Assembly (NCBI RefSeq): GCF_009832745.1 | Contig: NZ_VRMJ01000041.1 | Coordinates: 253,001-317,000, forward strand | Direction: 5' to 3' | Length of the DNA stretch: 64,000 nucleotides | DNA from: Polaribacter septentrionalilitoris | GTDB taxonomy: Bacteria; Bacteroidota; Bacteroidia; Flavobacteriales; Flavobacteriaceae | Shown here: positions 36,274-45,208 of the stretch, one piece after another | Layout: every line of letters starts with the position of its first letter | Numbering within the stretch: the stretch's first letter is position 1 | Position numbers and translations under genes: made by a program | Notes under the pieces: generated by a model | Told to the model about the DNA's origin: nothing | Database searches by the model: none | Seen by the model: only the letters and a program-made list of their open reading frames with translations

Positions 36274-37128
36274 ATGAATCAGGATAAATATAAAGTTAAA
36301 AATACCATTCAATTAGATGATTTTAATACAAAAGAAATCATTGAGAATGCTAAAAGAAAGCTGAAAAAAATCAGAAAAAAAATTAGCAAATTGCAAGATA
36401 CAATGTATGCAGAAAGCAAATATGGTATGTTAATTTGTTTACAAGGAATGGATACGTCAGGTAAAGACAGTTTGATTCGTGAGGTTTTTAAAGACGTAAA
36501 TGCAAGAGGAGTTGTGGTGCATAGTTTTAAAGTACCTACAGAAAAAGAATTAAAACATGATTTTTTATGGCGACATTATATTGCTTTACCTCCAAAAGGT
36601 AAGATAGGTGTGTTTAATAGAACTCATTATGAAAATGTTCTGGTAACTAGAGTGCATCCAGAATATGTGTTTTCAGAAAACATACCAACTGTAAGAAGTT
36701 TAGATGATTTAAATGATGAATTCTACCATAATAGAATGGACAGAATTAATGCTTTTGAAAATCATTTGGTCGAAAACGGAACCATAGTTTTAAAATTCTT
36801 CTTAAACTTATCTAAAGAAGAGCAAAAAAATAGATTGTTACGAAGATTGAATCTTCCTGAGAAAAACTGGAAATTCTCTTCTGGCGATTTAAAAGAACGT
36901 AAATTATGGGATAAATACATGTTCTGTTATGAAGATTTACTCAATAGAACCTCTAAAGAAGAAGCACCTTGGTTTGTAATTCCTGCGGATGATAAACCTA
37001 CTGCAAGACTACTTTTAGCAGATATTGTTCTACAAGAATTAGAAAAATACAATTTTAAAGAACCCTCTTTATCTCAAAAAGATTTAGATCAATTAGACGA
37101 ATTTATAGCACAATTAAACAACGAATGA
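36274..37128 (+). CDS. PPK2-family polyphosphate:nucleotide phosphotransferase
   Basis: A 284-residue class PPK2 enzyme that transfers phosphate between polyphosphate and nucleotides. Walker A is in CLQGMDTSGKDSLIREVF (about residues 50-67); the Walker B-type GVFNRTHYENVLVTRVHPE and the lid-region arginines in LKFFLNLSKEEQKNRLLRRL are intact. Whether it phosphorylates AMP or ADP cannot be stated from motifs alone. Its stop overlaps the start of the exonuclease gene by 4 bases (ATGA). Confidence 0.9.
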   Translation: MNQDKYKVKNTIQLDDFNTKEIIENAKRKLKKIRKKISKLQDTMYAESKYGMLICLQGMDTSGKDSLIREVFKDVNARGVVVHSFKVPTEKELKHDFLWRHYIALPPKGKIGVFNRTHYENVLVTRVHPEYVFSENIPTVRSLDDLNDEFYHNRMDRINAFENHLVENGTIVLKFFLNLSKEEQKNRLLRRLNLPEKNWKFSSGDLKERKLWDKYMFCYEDLLNRTSKEEAPWFVIPADDKPTARLLLADIVLQELEKYNFKEPSLSQKDLDQLDEFIAQLNNE

Positions 37129-37952
37129 AATTAAACTTAACAAAGCCAATTGTATTTTTTGATTTAGAAACTACAGGAGTTAACATTGGTACAGACAGAA
37201 TTGTAGAGATTTCAATTTTAAAAGTGTTTCCAAACGGAAACAAAGAAAGTAAAACGTGGTTGGTAAATCCAGAAATAGAGATTCCAAAAGAAGCGACTGA
37301 TGTTCACGGAATTACAAACGAAGAAGTAGTCACAGAACCTACTTTTAAAGAACTAGCACCAAAAGTTAGTGAGATGATTGCAGATTCAGATTTGGCAGGA
37401 TTCAATTCTAATAGATTTGATATTCCACTTTTAGCAGAAGAATTAATGCGAGCTGGTATAGATTTTGATATGAAAACTAGAAAAGCGATAGATATACAAG
37501 TAATTTTTCATAAAAAAGAACAAAGAACACTAAGTGCAGGGTATCAGTTTTATTGTGGTAAAGAATTAGAAGGTGCTCACGGAGCAGAAGCAGATACCAA
37601 TGCTACTTATGAAATTTTGTTAGCTCAATTAGAAAAATACGATGATATAGAAAATTCTGTTGATGCGTTGAGCGAATTTTCTACTCATGGAAAACGTGCG
37701 GATTTTGCTGGTTTTATTTTAATGAATGATGAGGATAAAGAAATCTTTTCATTTGGTAAGTATAAAGGCAGAACAGTAGAAGAGGTGTTAAAAGAAAATC
37801 CAGGATATAACAACTGGATACAGAATGCAGATTTTCCATTGTATACAAAAAAGGTGTTAAGAGAAATTAAGGAAAGAATGTCAGCGCCTAAAAAAAAGAT
37901 GACAGATGAAGAAAAGTTACAGGCCTTACAGCAGAAATTTAATTTGAGATAG
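37125..37952 (+). CDS. DnaQ-like 3'-5' exonuclease with DUF3820-type C-terminal domain
   Basis: A 275-residue DEDDh exonuclease. ExoI is FFDLETTGV (residues 11-19), ExoII lies around GFNSNRFDIPLLAEEL, and ExoIII is HGAEADTNATYE, giving the H-x4-D pair. After residue 200 a small domain FSFGKYKGRTVEEVLKENPG resembles DUF3820. It may act in DNA repair or RNA turnover; the missing polymerase context makes a proofreading role unlikely. It is translationally coupled to the PPK2 gene. Confidence 0.87.
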   Translation: MKLNLTKPIVFFDLETTGVNIGTDRIVEISILKVFPNGNKESKTWLVNPEIEIPKEATDVHGITNEEVVTEPTFKELAPKVSEMIADSDLAGFNSNRFDIPLLAEELMRAGIDFDMKTRKAIDIQVIFHKKEQRTLSAGYQFYCGKELEGAHGAEADTNATYEILLAQLEKYDDIENSVDALSEFSTHGKRADFAGFILMNDEDKEIFSFGKYKGRTVEEVLKENPGYNNWIQNADFPLYTKKVLREIKERMSAPKKKMTDEEKLQALQQKFNLR

Positions 37953-37986
37953 ATAGTTTGTCAAACTAAAAATAAACATTAAAATT

Positions 37987-38472
37987 ATGTTTACAGAATA
38001 TAAAAATTTACCAGATAATTCGAGAGTTTGGATTTACCAATCAGATAGAGAATTTACCCCAAATGAAGTTGAATTCATATCAACAAAAGCAGAAGATTTT
38101 ATCAATCAATGGACACGTCATGGAGATGATTTAAAAGGCTCTTTTACAATTAAATACAATCAGTTTCTAATATTGGCTGTAGATGAAAGCTTTAACGACG
38201 TTTCTGGGTGTTCTATAGATAGCTCAGTGCGTTTTATTCAAAAAATTGAGCATGAATTGAAATTAGATTTAATGGATAAATTAAATGTTACTTTTAAAAA
38301 TGAGGATCATATTAATTTAGTGAAATTAGCAGATTTTCAAAAGTTTGCAAAAGCCCAAAAAATTACTCCAGAAACTATTGTTTTTAATAATATGGTAAAT
38401 ACCAAAGAAGATTTTGAAAAGAATTGGGAAATTCCAGCAAAACAAAGCTGGCACAAACGCTTTTTGGTATAA
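37987..38472 (+). CDS. Conserved Bacteroidota protein, often misnamed ABC transporter ATPase
   Basis: A 161-residue cytoplasmic protein: SRVWIYQSDREFTPNEVEF near the start, FINQWTRHGDDLKGSF, and SGCSIDSSVRFIQKIEHEL in the middle. It has no P-loop and no ABC signature, so the transporter-ATPase name commonly seen for this family is not supported by its sequence. The function is unknown. It is 34 bases downstream of the exonuclease gene. Confidence 0.75.
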   Translation: MFTEYKNLPDNSRVWIYQSDREFTPNEVEFISTKAEDFINQWTRHGDDLKGSFTIKYNQFLILAVDESFNDVSGCSIDSSVRFIQKIEHELKLDLMDKLNVTFKNEDHINLVKLADFQKFAKAQKITPETIVFNNMVNTKEDFEKNWEIPAKQSWHKRFLV

Positions 38473-38544
38473 AATTAGTTTCTAAAAATACCCCTAATAT
38501 TTAATAAGTTGCGTTAAGGATTTAAATGACATCCTTTAGTTTTT

Positions 38545-38590
38545 AGTTCGAGTTAATTTGTGAATAATGAACAAATTTGTATTGAGAGCA
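38545..38590 (-). repeat. Dispersed palindromic repeat, copy A (reverse orientation)
   Basis: Reads on the minus strand as a degenerate copy of the GTTCTCGATAC...TCACTCGAACTGACA element; the plus strand shows GTTCGAGTTAATTTG and ATGAACAAATTTGTATTGAGA. It lies 60 bases upstream of the GH3 gene. Confidence 0.6.
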
Positions 38591-38650
38591 TAAACTAAAA
38601 GAAATAATAAAACCTTGTTAAAACGCACTAAACAATATTTTAAAAATAAT

Positions 38651-41569
38651 ATGAAGAAAGAGTTACTTGTTGTTTTTTTATTAAGTCTTGTTTTACCGTT
38701 ATCAGCACAAAGAATAGATCCTTTAGCCACAAAAGATTTAGGAGTGCAAACAATTTGGGTAGATAGTATTATGAATAACATGACTTTAGATGAAAAAATA
38801 GGTCAGTTATTTATGGTGCAAGCCTATTCTAATTTAGATCAAAAACATGAAGATTTTATTACTGAAATGATTACCAAATATCATGTTGGAAATCTAATTT
38901 TTATGCAAGGAACTCCAGAAAAACAAGCGGAGTTAAATAACAAGTACCAAGCTGCTTCAAAGTTACCATTGCTAATTGGTTTTGATGGAGAATGGGGTTT
39001 AGATATGCGTTTAAAAAACACGTATAGATTTCCTTGGAACATGACTTTAGGTGCCATTAAAAACGATTCTTTAGTCAAACAGTTTGGAAAACATATTGGT
39101 GAACATTGCAAACGATTGGGAATTCACATTAATTTTGCGCCAGTTGTAGATATTAATGTAAATCCAGAAAATCCAATTATTGGAAATCGTTCTTTTGGAG
39201 AAAATAAAGACAATGTTACGCAAAAGGCAATAGCATTTACTCAAGGAATGCAAAGTCAAGGAGTTTTAGCCAATGCAAAACACTTTCCTGGTCATGGAGA
39301 CACTGCAGCAGATTCTCATCATACCTTGCCCGTTTTAAATTTTGATATGGCTCGTTTAGATTCAATAGAATTATATCCTTATAAAAAACTATTTGATAAA
39401 GGTGTAGCAAGTGTTATGACTGCACATTTAAGCATTCCAAGTTTAGAGTCTGACAGTAGATTGCCAACATCACTTTCTAAAAGTGTAACTACAGATTTAT
39501 TACAATATAAATTAGGTTTCAATGGATTGATTATTACTGACGGATTAAATATGAAAGGAGCCACTAATTATGCAACATCTGCAGAGATAGATTTGGCAGC
39601 GATACAAGCAGGTAATGACTTGTTGTTAATTCCGCAAGATGTACCTGCAACTGTAAGTTTAATTAAAAAAGCCATTGAGCTTAAAACACTAACAGAAGAA
39701 CGAATTAATTTTTCTGTTCGTAAAATTTTAAAAGCAAAATATTGGGCAGGTTTACATAATTATCAGCCTATAAAAATACAGAACCTGCAACAAGATTTAA
39801 ACAGACCTAAAGACGAGTTATTGCATAGAGAATTGGTAAAAAACTCATTAACGGTTATCAAAAACAGAAAAGCAGATATACCAATAAGTAATTTAGAGAA
39901 AAGAAAAATTGCATATGTAAAATTGGGTGATGATTCTGGAAATCATTTTGTAAATATGATGCAAAATTACACCAAAGTTGATGTGATTTCTGATGCTAAT
40001 TTAGATGGATTACTAAAAAAACTAGAACGTTATAATTTGGTGATTATCGGTTTTCATAAATCTAATGCGCATCCTTGGAAAAGTTATAAGTTTAAAGACA
40101 AAGAGTTGGTTTGGCTGCAAGAAATTGCGAGAAAGAAAAGAGTAATTTTAGATGTTTTTACAAGTCCTTATAGTTTGTTAAAGATAAAAACGTTTGAAAA
40201 TATTGAAGGATTAATTATTTCATATCAGAATAGTAAATTAGCCCAAGAACTTTCTGCTCAACTACTTTTTGGAGCCTTTAAAGCGAATGGAAAACTCCCA
40301 GTTTCTATTAAAAATATATTTCCAGAAGGATCTGGTTTAGTAACAACAAATCTCAGTAGGTTTGAATATACAATTCCAGAGGCTGCAAATGTATCCTCAG
40401 AAAAATTACAAGATATTGATTCTTTAGCCACTATTATTTTAGAAGATAAAATGGCTCCAGGTTTTCAACTCCTTGTTGCCAGAAATGGGAAGGTTATTTT
40501 AAAAAAAAGTTACGGCTATCATACAGATGAAAATAAAATAAAAGTTAAAGATTCTGATGTATACGACTTGGCATCACTTACTAAAATTTTAGCTTCTTTG
40601 CCTTTAATTATGAAAGCAGAAGAAGATAAAAAAATTACACTGAATGCAAAATTAAAAGACATTCTGCCAAGTTTTAGAAAAACCAATAAGGCTTCAGTTT
40701 CCGTAAAGCAAATCTTGTCTCATTATGGACGTTTAAAAGCGTGGATTCCTTTTTACAAAGAAACTCAAGATAGTATTACAGGCTTAAATCTTCAAGAGTT
40801 TTACAGTACAAAAAAGTCAAGAAAATACAACATTAAAGTTGCCCAAGATCTCTATCTCAATAAAAATTACAAAGACACTATTTATAAGCATATAAGAGAA
40901 GTAGATCAAAGAGAAAGACCAGGTTATAAATATAGTGATTTGGGCTATTACATCTTTAAAGAAGCACTTGAAAAAAAATACGATAAACCTTTGAATACTT
41001 TAGTAGATGAAGTATTTTACCAATCTTTAGGAGCAAATAGAACAAGTTATTTGCCGCTACAAAAGTTTCCAAAATCTCAAATTGTTCCTACAGAAAAAGA
41101 TGATTACTACAGAAATCAACTATTGCATGGTTATGTACATGATATGGGTGCTGCAATGTTAGGTGGTGTAGGTGGTCACGCAGGTTTATTTGCCAATGCA
41201 AACGATGTGGCAAAAATTATGCAAATGTATTTGCAGAAAGGTTTTTATGGAGGTAAACGCTATCTAAAATCTGAAACAGTCGAAAAATTTAACAAAAGGT
41301 ACTACTCAAATAAAAAAGTACGTAGAGGTTTAGGTTTTGATAAACCACAACTTAATAAACGTATAAAATCTACTTGTGGTTGTGTTTCAGATGAAAGTTT
41401 TGGACATTCTGGTTTTACAGGTACGTATGCTTGGGCAGATCCTAAAAGTGGTTTGGTGTATGTGTTTCTCTCAAATAGAGTCTATCCAACTATGGAAAAC
41501 AAAGGATTGATAAAAAGTAATATGCGTACAGAAATACAGCAAATTATACAAGATGCTATTTTAGATTAG
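38651..41569 (+). CDS. GH3 beta-N-acetylhexosaminidase fused to a beta-lactamase-fold serine hydrolase
   Basis: A 972-residue exported protein with a signal peptide ending PLSAQ (about residue 20). Residues 30-360 are a NagZ-type GH3 domain with HFPGHGDTAADSHHTLP and LIITDGLNMKGA, the latter supplying the nucleophile Asp. A GH3 C-terminal-like domain follows (about 390-570). Residues 590-970 are a class-C-type serine hydrolase with SLTK (SxxK), YSDLGYY (YxN-like) and GHSGFTG. It probably removes N-acetylglucosamine from muropeptides and cuts an ester or peptide in the periplasm, in peptidoglycan recycling. This fusion is known across Bacteroidota. The start is ATG at 38651; the 12-codon extension lacks signal character. 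Confidence 0.9.
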   Translation: MKKELLVVFLLSLVLPLSAQRIDPLATKDLGVQTIWVDSIMNNMTLDEKIGQLFMVQAYSNLDQKHEDFITEMITKYHVGNLIFMQGTPEKQAELNNKYQAASKLPLLIGFDGEWGLDMRLKNTYRFPWNMTLGAIKNDSLVKQFGKHIGEHCKRLGIHINFAPVVDINVNPENPIIGNRSFGENKDNVTQKAIAFTQGMQSQGVLANAKHFPGHGDTAADSHHTLPVLNFDMARLDSIELYPYKKLFDKGVASVMTAHLSIPSLESDSRLPTSLSKSVTTDLLQYKLGFNGLIITDGLNMKGATNYATSAEIDLAAIQAGNDLLLIPQDVPATVSLIKKAIELKTLTEERINFSVRKILKAKYWAGLHNYQPIKIQNLQQDLNRPKDELLHRELVKNSLTVIKNRKADIPISNLEKRKIAYVKLGDDSGNHFVNMMQNYTKVDVISDANLDGLLKKLERYNLVIIGFHKSNAHPWKSYKFKDKELVWLQEIARKKRVILDVFTSPYSLLKIKTFENIEGLIISYQNSKLAQELSAQLLFGAFKANGKLPVSIKNIFPEGSGLVTTNLSRFEYTIPEAANVSSEKLQDIDSLATIILEDKMAPGFQLLVARNGKVILKKSYGYHTDENKIKVKDSDVYDLASLTKILASLPLIMKAEEDKKITLNAKLKDILPSFRKTNKASVSVKQILSHYGRLKAWIPFYKETQDSITGLNLQEFYSTKKSRKYNIKVAQDLYLNKNYKDTIYKHIREVDQRERPGYKYSDLGYYIFKEALEKKYDKPLNTLVDEVFYQSLGANRTSYLPLQKFPKSQIVPTEKDDYYRNQLLHGYVHDMGAAMLGGVGGHAGLFANANDVAKIMQMYLQKGFYGGKRYLKSETVEKFNKRYYSNKKVRRGLGFDKPQLNKRIKSTCGCVSDESFGHSGFTGTYAWADPKSGLVYVFLSNRVYPTMENKGLIKSNMRTEIQQIIQDAILD

Positions 41570-41609
41570 AAGCTGTTTCCTGCTATCCGCACTCGCTTTT
41601 TTTACTTTT

Positions 41610-41660
41610 GTTCTCGATACAAATTTGTTCATTCTTCTCAAATTCACTCGAACTGACAGT
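41610..41660 (+). repeat. Dispersed palindromic repeat, copy B
   Basis: GTTCTCGATACAAATTTG, then CATTCTTCTCAAATTC, then ACTCGAACTGACAG. The two ends form an imperfect inverted repeat (GTTC.GA...AAATT / AATTC..TCGAAC). It lies in the 154-base gap between convergent genes and could act as a bidirectional hairpin. Confidence 0.65.
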
Positions 41661-41723
41661 AAAAAAGAGCTCAAACAATTGCTCCTATCAGGGCTAAACT
41701 TGTTTGCCAACTTTTTAAAATCT

Positions 41724-42770
41724 TTAAACCTCAGTATTTGTTGGTGAACTTTTAGTGTAAATTAAGACCAATAAAAGAGAAGTAACTAAATAAACTATAG
41801 CAATTTCCCATCCCAAAAAAGCTTTAAGAATTAAAGTCTTGATAGCATAAAATAAAGGAAAAGTAACTGTACTCAATCCAAATCGAAACGTATCAACAAA
41901 TTCAATTTCATCAATTTTTTTAGAGGCTATTTTCCAAATAAGAAATGGAAATATACTATTCAATACTATCAAATAATATAATGGTTTTAAATAGTTGTTA
42001 TTTTTTGGTTTGTACTCAGGAATATTTTCCTCACAAATCATTGTATTTACAAAATCAACTTTGGTGAAATCTACATTCGCTTTGTTAAGTTTGTTTAAAA
42101 TATCGTCATAGTTCTCATCATCAGGAATATGAACGCTTAACTTTTTTAACTGAACACTAACTTCATTCTTTAATTTAACTATAGAAATATTTAACTTCTC
42201 AGGATTGTAAAAATCATTTGCTAAAATTGGTGTTCCATAATTTATAGCAACTTTAAAAGGATATTGAGAAGCATTTTGATAAGTTAGTCCTACAGGAATA
42301 ATCGTAATTTTTAAATCATTATATTTCTCAAGAGCACCAAATACTATTCTTGTAAAGCCTTTACTTAAAGGTCTTATGGTTCTTTTTCTATTATGACTTC
42401 CTTCAGGGAAAATCATCAAAGTCTCTCCTTTTTTAAAAATATCAAAACAGTTTTCAAAAATTTCTTGGTTTTTTCCTAACTGACTTGCGCCATCACGAAT
42501 TCTGTAAATAGGCATTAAGTTTAAGGTACTCAAAAATTTTTTCACCAAAGGTCTTTTAAAAACAGCTGCTCTAACCAAATAATGATTTACTCTCGGTAAA
42601 TGTGTAGTTACCATTAATGGGTCAATTAATCCGTTTGGATGATTTACCATAAATAAGACAGCACCTTTTTTAGGAATATTTTTTTTACCAGAAACCTTTA
42701 TTTTTTTGGAATAAAAATGAAGACTTGTTTTTAGTAAAACTTTCCATAAATAGTACCAAATTGTTTTCAA
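41724..42770 (-). CDS. 1-acyl-glycerol-3-phosphate-type acyltransferase (PlsC domain)
   Basis: A 348-residue membrane-associated acyltransferase. The catalytic H-x4-D box is in MVNHPNGLIDP near residues 42-52, the substrate box in FPEGSHNRKRT near residue 122, with PVGLTY after it. The C-terminal third adds two or three hydrophobic segments (LKPLYYLIVLNSIFPFLIW and IAIVYLVTSLLLVLIY), which makes it longer than simple PlsC. It may acylate a lysophospholipid or a glycerol-phosphate derivative. It is 10 bases downstream of the BASS transporter gene. Confidence 0.85.
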   Translation of the reverse strand: MKTIWYYLWKVLLKTSLHFYSKKIKVSGKKNIPKKGAVLFMVNHPNGLIDPLMVTTHLPRVNHYLVRAAVFKRPLVKKFLSTLNLMPIYRIRDGASQLGKNQEIFENCFDIFKKGETLMIFPEGSHNRKRTIRPLSKGFTRIVFGALEKYNDLKITIIPVGLTYQNASQYPFKVAINYGTPILANDFYNPEKLNISIVKLKNEVSVQLKKLSVHIPDDENYDDILNKLNKANVDFTKVDFVNTMICEENIPEYKPKNNNYLKPLYYLIVLNSIFPFLIWKIASKKIDEIEFVDTFRFGLSTVTFPLFYAIKTLILKAFLGWEIAIVYLVTSLLLVLIYTKSSPTNTEV

Positions 42771-42780
42771 AGTAGTATGA

Positions 42781-43734
42781 TTATTGATCTGAATTAGTTT
42801 CTAAAACCTTAGCTTCTTTTTTTGCCTTACTTCCCCAGTAGGTTGCTAATGCCATTCCTGAAAACACATCCCAAATTCCCCAAAAAGCAGCTAATAAAGC
42901 CATTCCTCCTAAACCTTCAAAGAAACCAAAGATTAATAATAAACCTAAGCCACCATTTTGTATTCCAGTTTCCATGGCAATGGTTTTCATATCTTTTTTG
43001 TTTAGTTTAAAAACTTTTGCAGTATAAAACCCTAAGATAAAAGCAAAAATATTATGAAAAATCACCAAAAATAAAACATGATGAATATGATTGACAAACA
43101 CTTCTAAATTTTGTGAAAAGGCAATAAAAATCAACGCAATAAAAACCAACATAGACAATGGTTTTAAAACTTTTTCAATTTTACCAGCCATTTCAGAATG
43201 ATAATGTTTGATGAGCATTCCTAAGATTAAAGGAATCCCTAAAATTAAAGAAACCAATTTGAATAAATCAAAAGGATTTAAAGACACTGTTTTTAAGATT
43301 TCATTAGTAGGTTCGTATAAACTACCCCAAAACTGTAGGTTAAAAGGTGTCATGAAAATACAAATTAAGGTTGCAAAAGCAGTTAAACTAACAGATAACG
43401 CTGCATTTCCTCCAGCCATTTTACTAAAAAAATTAGATACATTTCCTCCAGGACAAGCAGCAATCATCATCATTCCCAATGCAAAACTTGGATGCGGTTT
43501 TAGAATCAAAATTGCCACAAAAGTAGCTGCGGGGAGTAAAAAAAACTGAGATAAAACTCCGACAAAAACTATTTTTGGGTTTTTAAACAATCGCTTAAAA
43601 TCATCAAGGGTAATGCCTAAAGCTACACCAAACATAATAACAGCAATCGCAATATTCAAGACCCATAAACCTTCTGTGTCAAAGTTTATTTTAATGTCAT
43701 CAATATCTAAATATGGACTAATTTTTAAAAGCAT
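42781..43734 (-). CDS. Bile acid:sodium symporter (BASS) family protein
   Basis: A 317-residue carrier with about ten hydrophobic segments. Family patterns are MFGVALGITLDDFKRL, MMIAACPGGNVSNFFSKMAGGNAALSVSLTA and the second-repeat ETGIQNGGLGLLLIFGFF, the two cross-over regions that bind sodium and substrate. It imports an organic anion with sodium; the real substrate is unlikely to be bile acid in a free-living bacterium. The start is ATG at 43734 within the upstream gene (17-base overlap). Confidence 0.88.
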   Translation of the reverse strand: MLLKISPYLDIDDIKINFDTEGLWVLNIAIAVIMFGVALGITLDDFKRLFKNPKIVFVGVLSQFFLLPAATFVAILILKPHPSFALGMMMIAACPGGNVSNFFSKMAGGNAALSVSLTAFATLICIFMTPFNLQFWGSLYEPTNEILKTVSLNPFDLFKLVSLILGIPLILGMLIKHYHSEMAGKIEKVLKPLSMLVFIALIFIAFSQNLEVFVNHIHHVLFLVIFHNIFAFILGFYTAKVFKLNKKDMKTIAMETGIQNGGLGLLLIFGFFEGLGGMALLAAFWGIWDVFSGMALATYWGSKAKKEAKVLETNSDQ

Positions 43735-44359
43735 ATTCAATAATATTAGCACCCATTTTCAGTGCTTTTTCGCGAACACTTTTTGGATTGTTATGTATTA
43801 CTTCATCTTCCCAACCATCACTTAAATCGGTTTCATAATCGTAAAAAACGACCAATCTTCCCTCAAAAAACAACCCAAAACCTTGAGCTTGTTTTTTATC
43901 ATGTTCGTGAATTTTTGGCATTCCGTTTGGAAATTTAAATGTCTGATTGTAAATAGGATGATTTGTAGGTACTTCTTTAAATTCTAAACTAGGAAAAACC
44001 TTTTTTAATTCTCTTCTAATGTATTTGTCTAAACCATAATTGTCTGAGATATGTAAAAAACCTCCAGAAATTAAGTAATTTCTTAAGTTGTTAGCTTCGT
44101 CATCAGAAAAAAGTATGTTGCCATGACCTGTTAAAAAGAGTATAGGAAAATTGTAAATATCTTCACTATTTACAGCAACAGATTGTGGATTCTTAGAAAT
44201 ATTTGTTTTGATATTTATATTGCTAAATTCAACTAAATTAGGAATTGCAGTAGGGTTTGCATACCAATCTCCACCACCATTGTATTTTAAAATGGCTACT
44301 TCTTGAGCGTTAGATTGTAGCAATAGCATACAAAGAAAAAAAGTAAAAATATATTTCAT
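43718..44359 (-). CDS. DUF4159 domain protein, exported
   Basis: A 213-residue protein with a signal peptide (residues 1-18, ending SNAQ) and one DUF4159 domain: LKYNGGGDWYANPTAIPNL, LTGHGNILFSDDEANNLRNYL, GGFLHISDNYGLD and YDYETDLSDGWEDEVIHN. The fold is glutamine-amidotransferase-like, but no catalytic triad is confirmed. The family is frequent in Bacteroidota and Planctomycetes. It heads a three-gene minus-strand run with the BASS and PlsC genes. Confidence 0.85.
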   Translation of the reverse strand: MKYIFTFFLCMLLLQSNAQEVAILKYNGGGDWYANPTAIPNLVEFSNINIKTNISKNPQSVAVNSEDIYNFPILFLTGHGNILFSDDEANNLRNYLISGGFLHISDNYGLDKYIRRELKKVFPSLEFKEVPTNHPIYNQTFKFPNGMPKIHEHDKKQAQGFGLFFEGRLVVFYDYETDLSDGWEDEVIHNNPKSVREKALKMGANIIEYAFKN

Positions 44360-44369
44360 AAAATAAAAC

Positions 44370-44416
44370 GTTCTCGATACAATTTCGATGTAAACGAAAT
44401 CACTCGAACTGACATT
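44370..44416 (+). repeat. Dispersed palindromic repeat, copy C
   Basis: GTTCTCGATACAATTTCGATG, then TAAACGAAATC, then ACTCGAACTGACATT, the same ends as copies B and D with a shorter middle. It lies directly upstream of the DUF4159 start codon. Confidence 0.65.
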
Positions 44417-44460
44417 TTGCTAAAGGATAAGCAAGATAGTGATTCTAATTTTGAGAATAA

Positions 44461-44492
44461 AAAAACGCCATTAAAATTTTAATGACGTTTTT
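44461..44492 (-). terminator. Hairpin terminator after the outer-membrane protein gene
   Basis: A 16-base-pair stem with one mismatch (44461-44476 and 44477-44492, arm AAAAACGCCATTAAAA), with a T run on the plus side and an A run giving Us on the minus side. It is 40 bases past the stop of the 44533 gene. Confidence 0.6.
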
Positions 44493-44532
44493 TTTGGAAG
44501 ACAATTTTCCTTTTTCAAATATTATTATGAGG

Positions 44533-45066
44533 TTAAAAGATTTTCCCGATGATGATGCCAGCTCTTGGATAAAGTAGATTTACTTTGTCAGAATTTACTA
44601 ATGTTCTACTTATTCCAAAAGAAATTTCACCAATCCAACCATTTTTTGTTCTGTATTTTTTGCCCACATTAAAACCTATACCAAAACCAGTACCACCTTG
44701 TTTTTCTTCCGAAAAAAAATCACCTTCTGTTTTTTTCTGAGAATAAATATTTAGATTAGCTTCTACAAAAAATCCTGTGTTTGGTTTTTCTCCAAAATAA
44801 ACTCTATAATAGGGTATTAAACTAAAGTTATAAGCATTGTTTTCTTCTTCATTAGATTTATTATCTATGGCAAAACTTAATGATATCCCTAAAGAAGTTT
44901 CTGACGTTAATACTCGTTCAAAAATTATTTCTGGATAACCAGCAATTAAATAAGCTACATTTAATTTTAGCTCATTTTTACTTGTAAAACCTTTATAAGA
45001 TTTTTGTTCTTGGGAGTAAGAATTTATACTTAAAATAAAAGCAAATAATAAAATAAAATGTTTCAT
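44533..45066 (-). CDS. Outer-membrane beta-barrel protein
   Basis: A 177-residue exported protein with a signal peptide ending NSYSQ (about residue 19). The mature part has alternating amphipathic strands typical of a small eight-strand barrel (NELKLNVAYLIAGYPEIIFERVL, FSLIPYYRVYFG, GFFVEANLNIYS, GFGIGFNVGKKY) and ends with a hydrophobic residue-Phe terminus (IIIGKIF). No enzymatic motif is visible. Its upstream region carries the duplicated operator-promoter block also found before the other outer-membrane gene at 46414. Confidence 0.75.
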   Translation of the reverse strand: MKHFILLFAFILSINSYSQEQKSYKGFTSKNELKLNVAYLIAGYPEIIFERVLTSETSLGISLSFAIDNKSNEEENNAYNFSLIPYYRVYFGEKPNTGFFVEANLNIYSQKKTEGDFFSEEKQGGTGFGIGFNVGKKYRTKNGWIGEISFGISRTLVNSDKVNLLYPRAGIIIGKIF

Positions 45067-45090
45067 TACAAATGTTTTAAAGTTGTTTCC

Positions 45091-45177
45091 AAAATTATAG
45101 TTTGTAAAAAAACAAGAGTCCAGAATTTCTTAGTTTTAGAAAATTCTGGACTCATTTGTAAAATATCGGACTCATTT
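45091..45177 (-). promoter_or_regulatory. Duplicated operator-promoter block, copy 1 (upstream of the 44533 gene)
   Basis: Minus-strand order: AAATGAGTCC (45168-45177), 10 bases, AAATGAGTCC (45148-45157), the inverted repeat GAGTCCAGAATTT...AAATTCTGGACTC (45116-45153), TTG (45113-45115), 15 bases, TAATTTTG (about 45090-45097). The inverted repeat plus its T run could also terminate the AraC gene, whose stop is 56 bases before it. The same block occurs at 47230-47318. Confidence 0.6.
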
Positions 45178-45208
45178 TAAATGTTAAAATGCCAATATGA
45201 AATTGCGT

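Noticed and set aside
37987..38472. Annotation as ABC transporter ATPase
   Set aside because: No P-loop, ABC signature or Walker B is present in the 161 residues.
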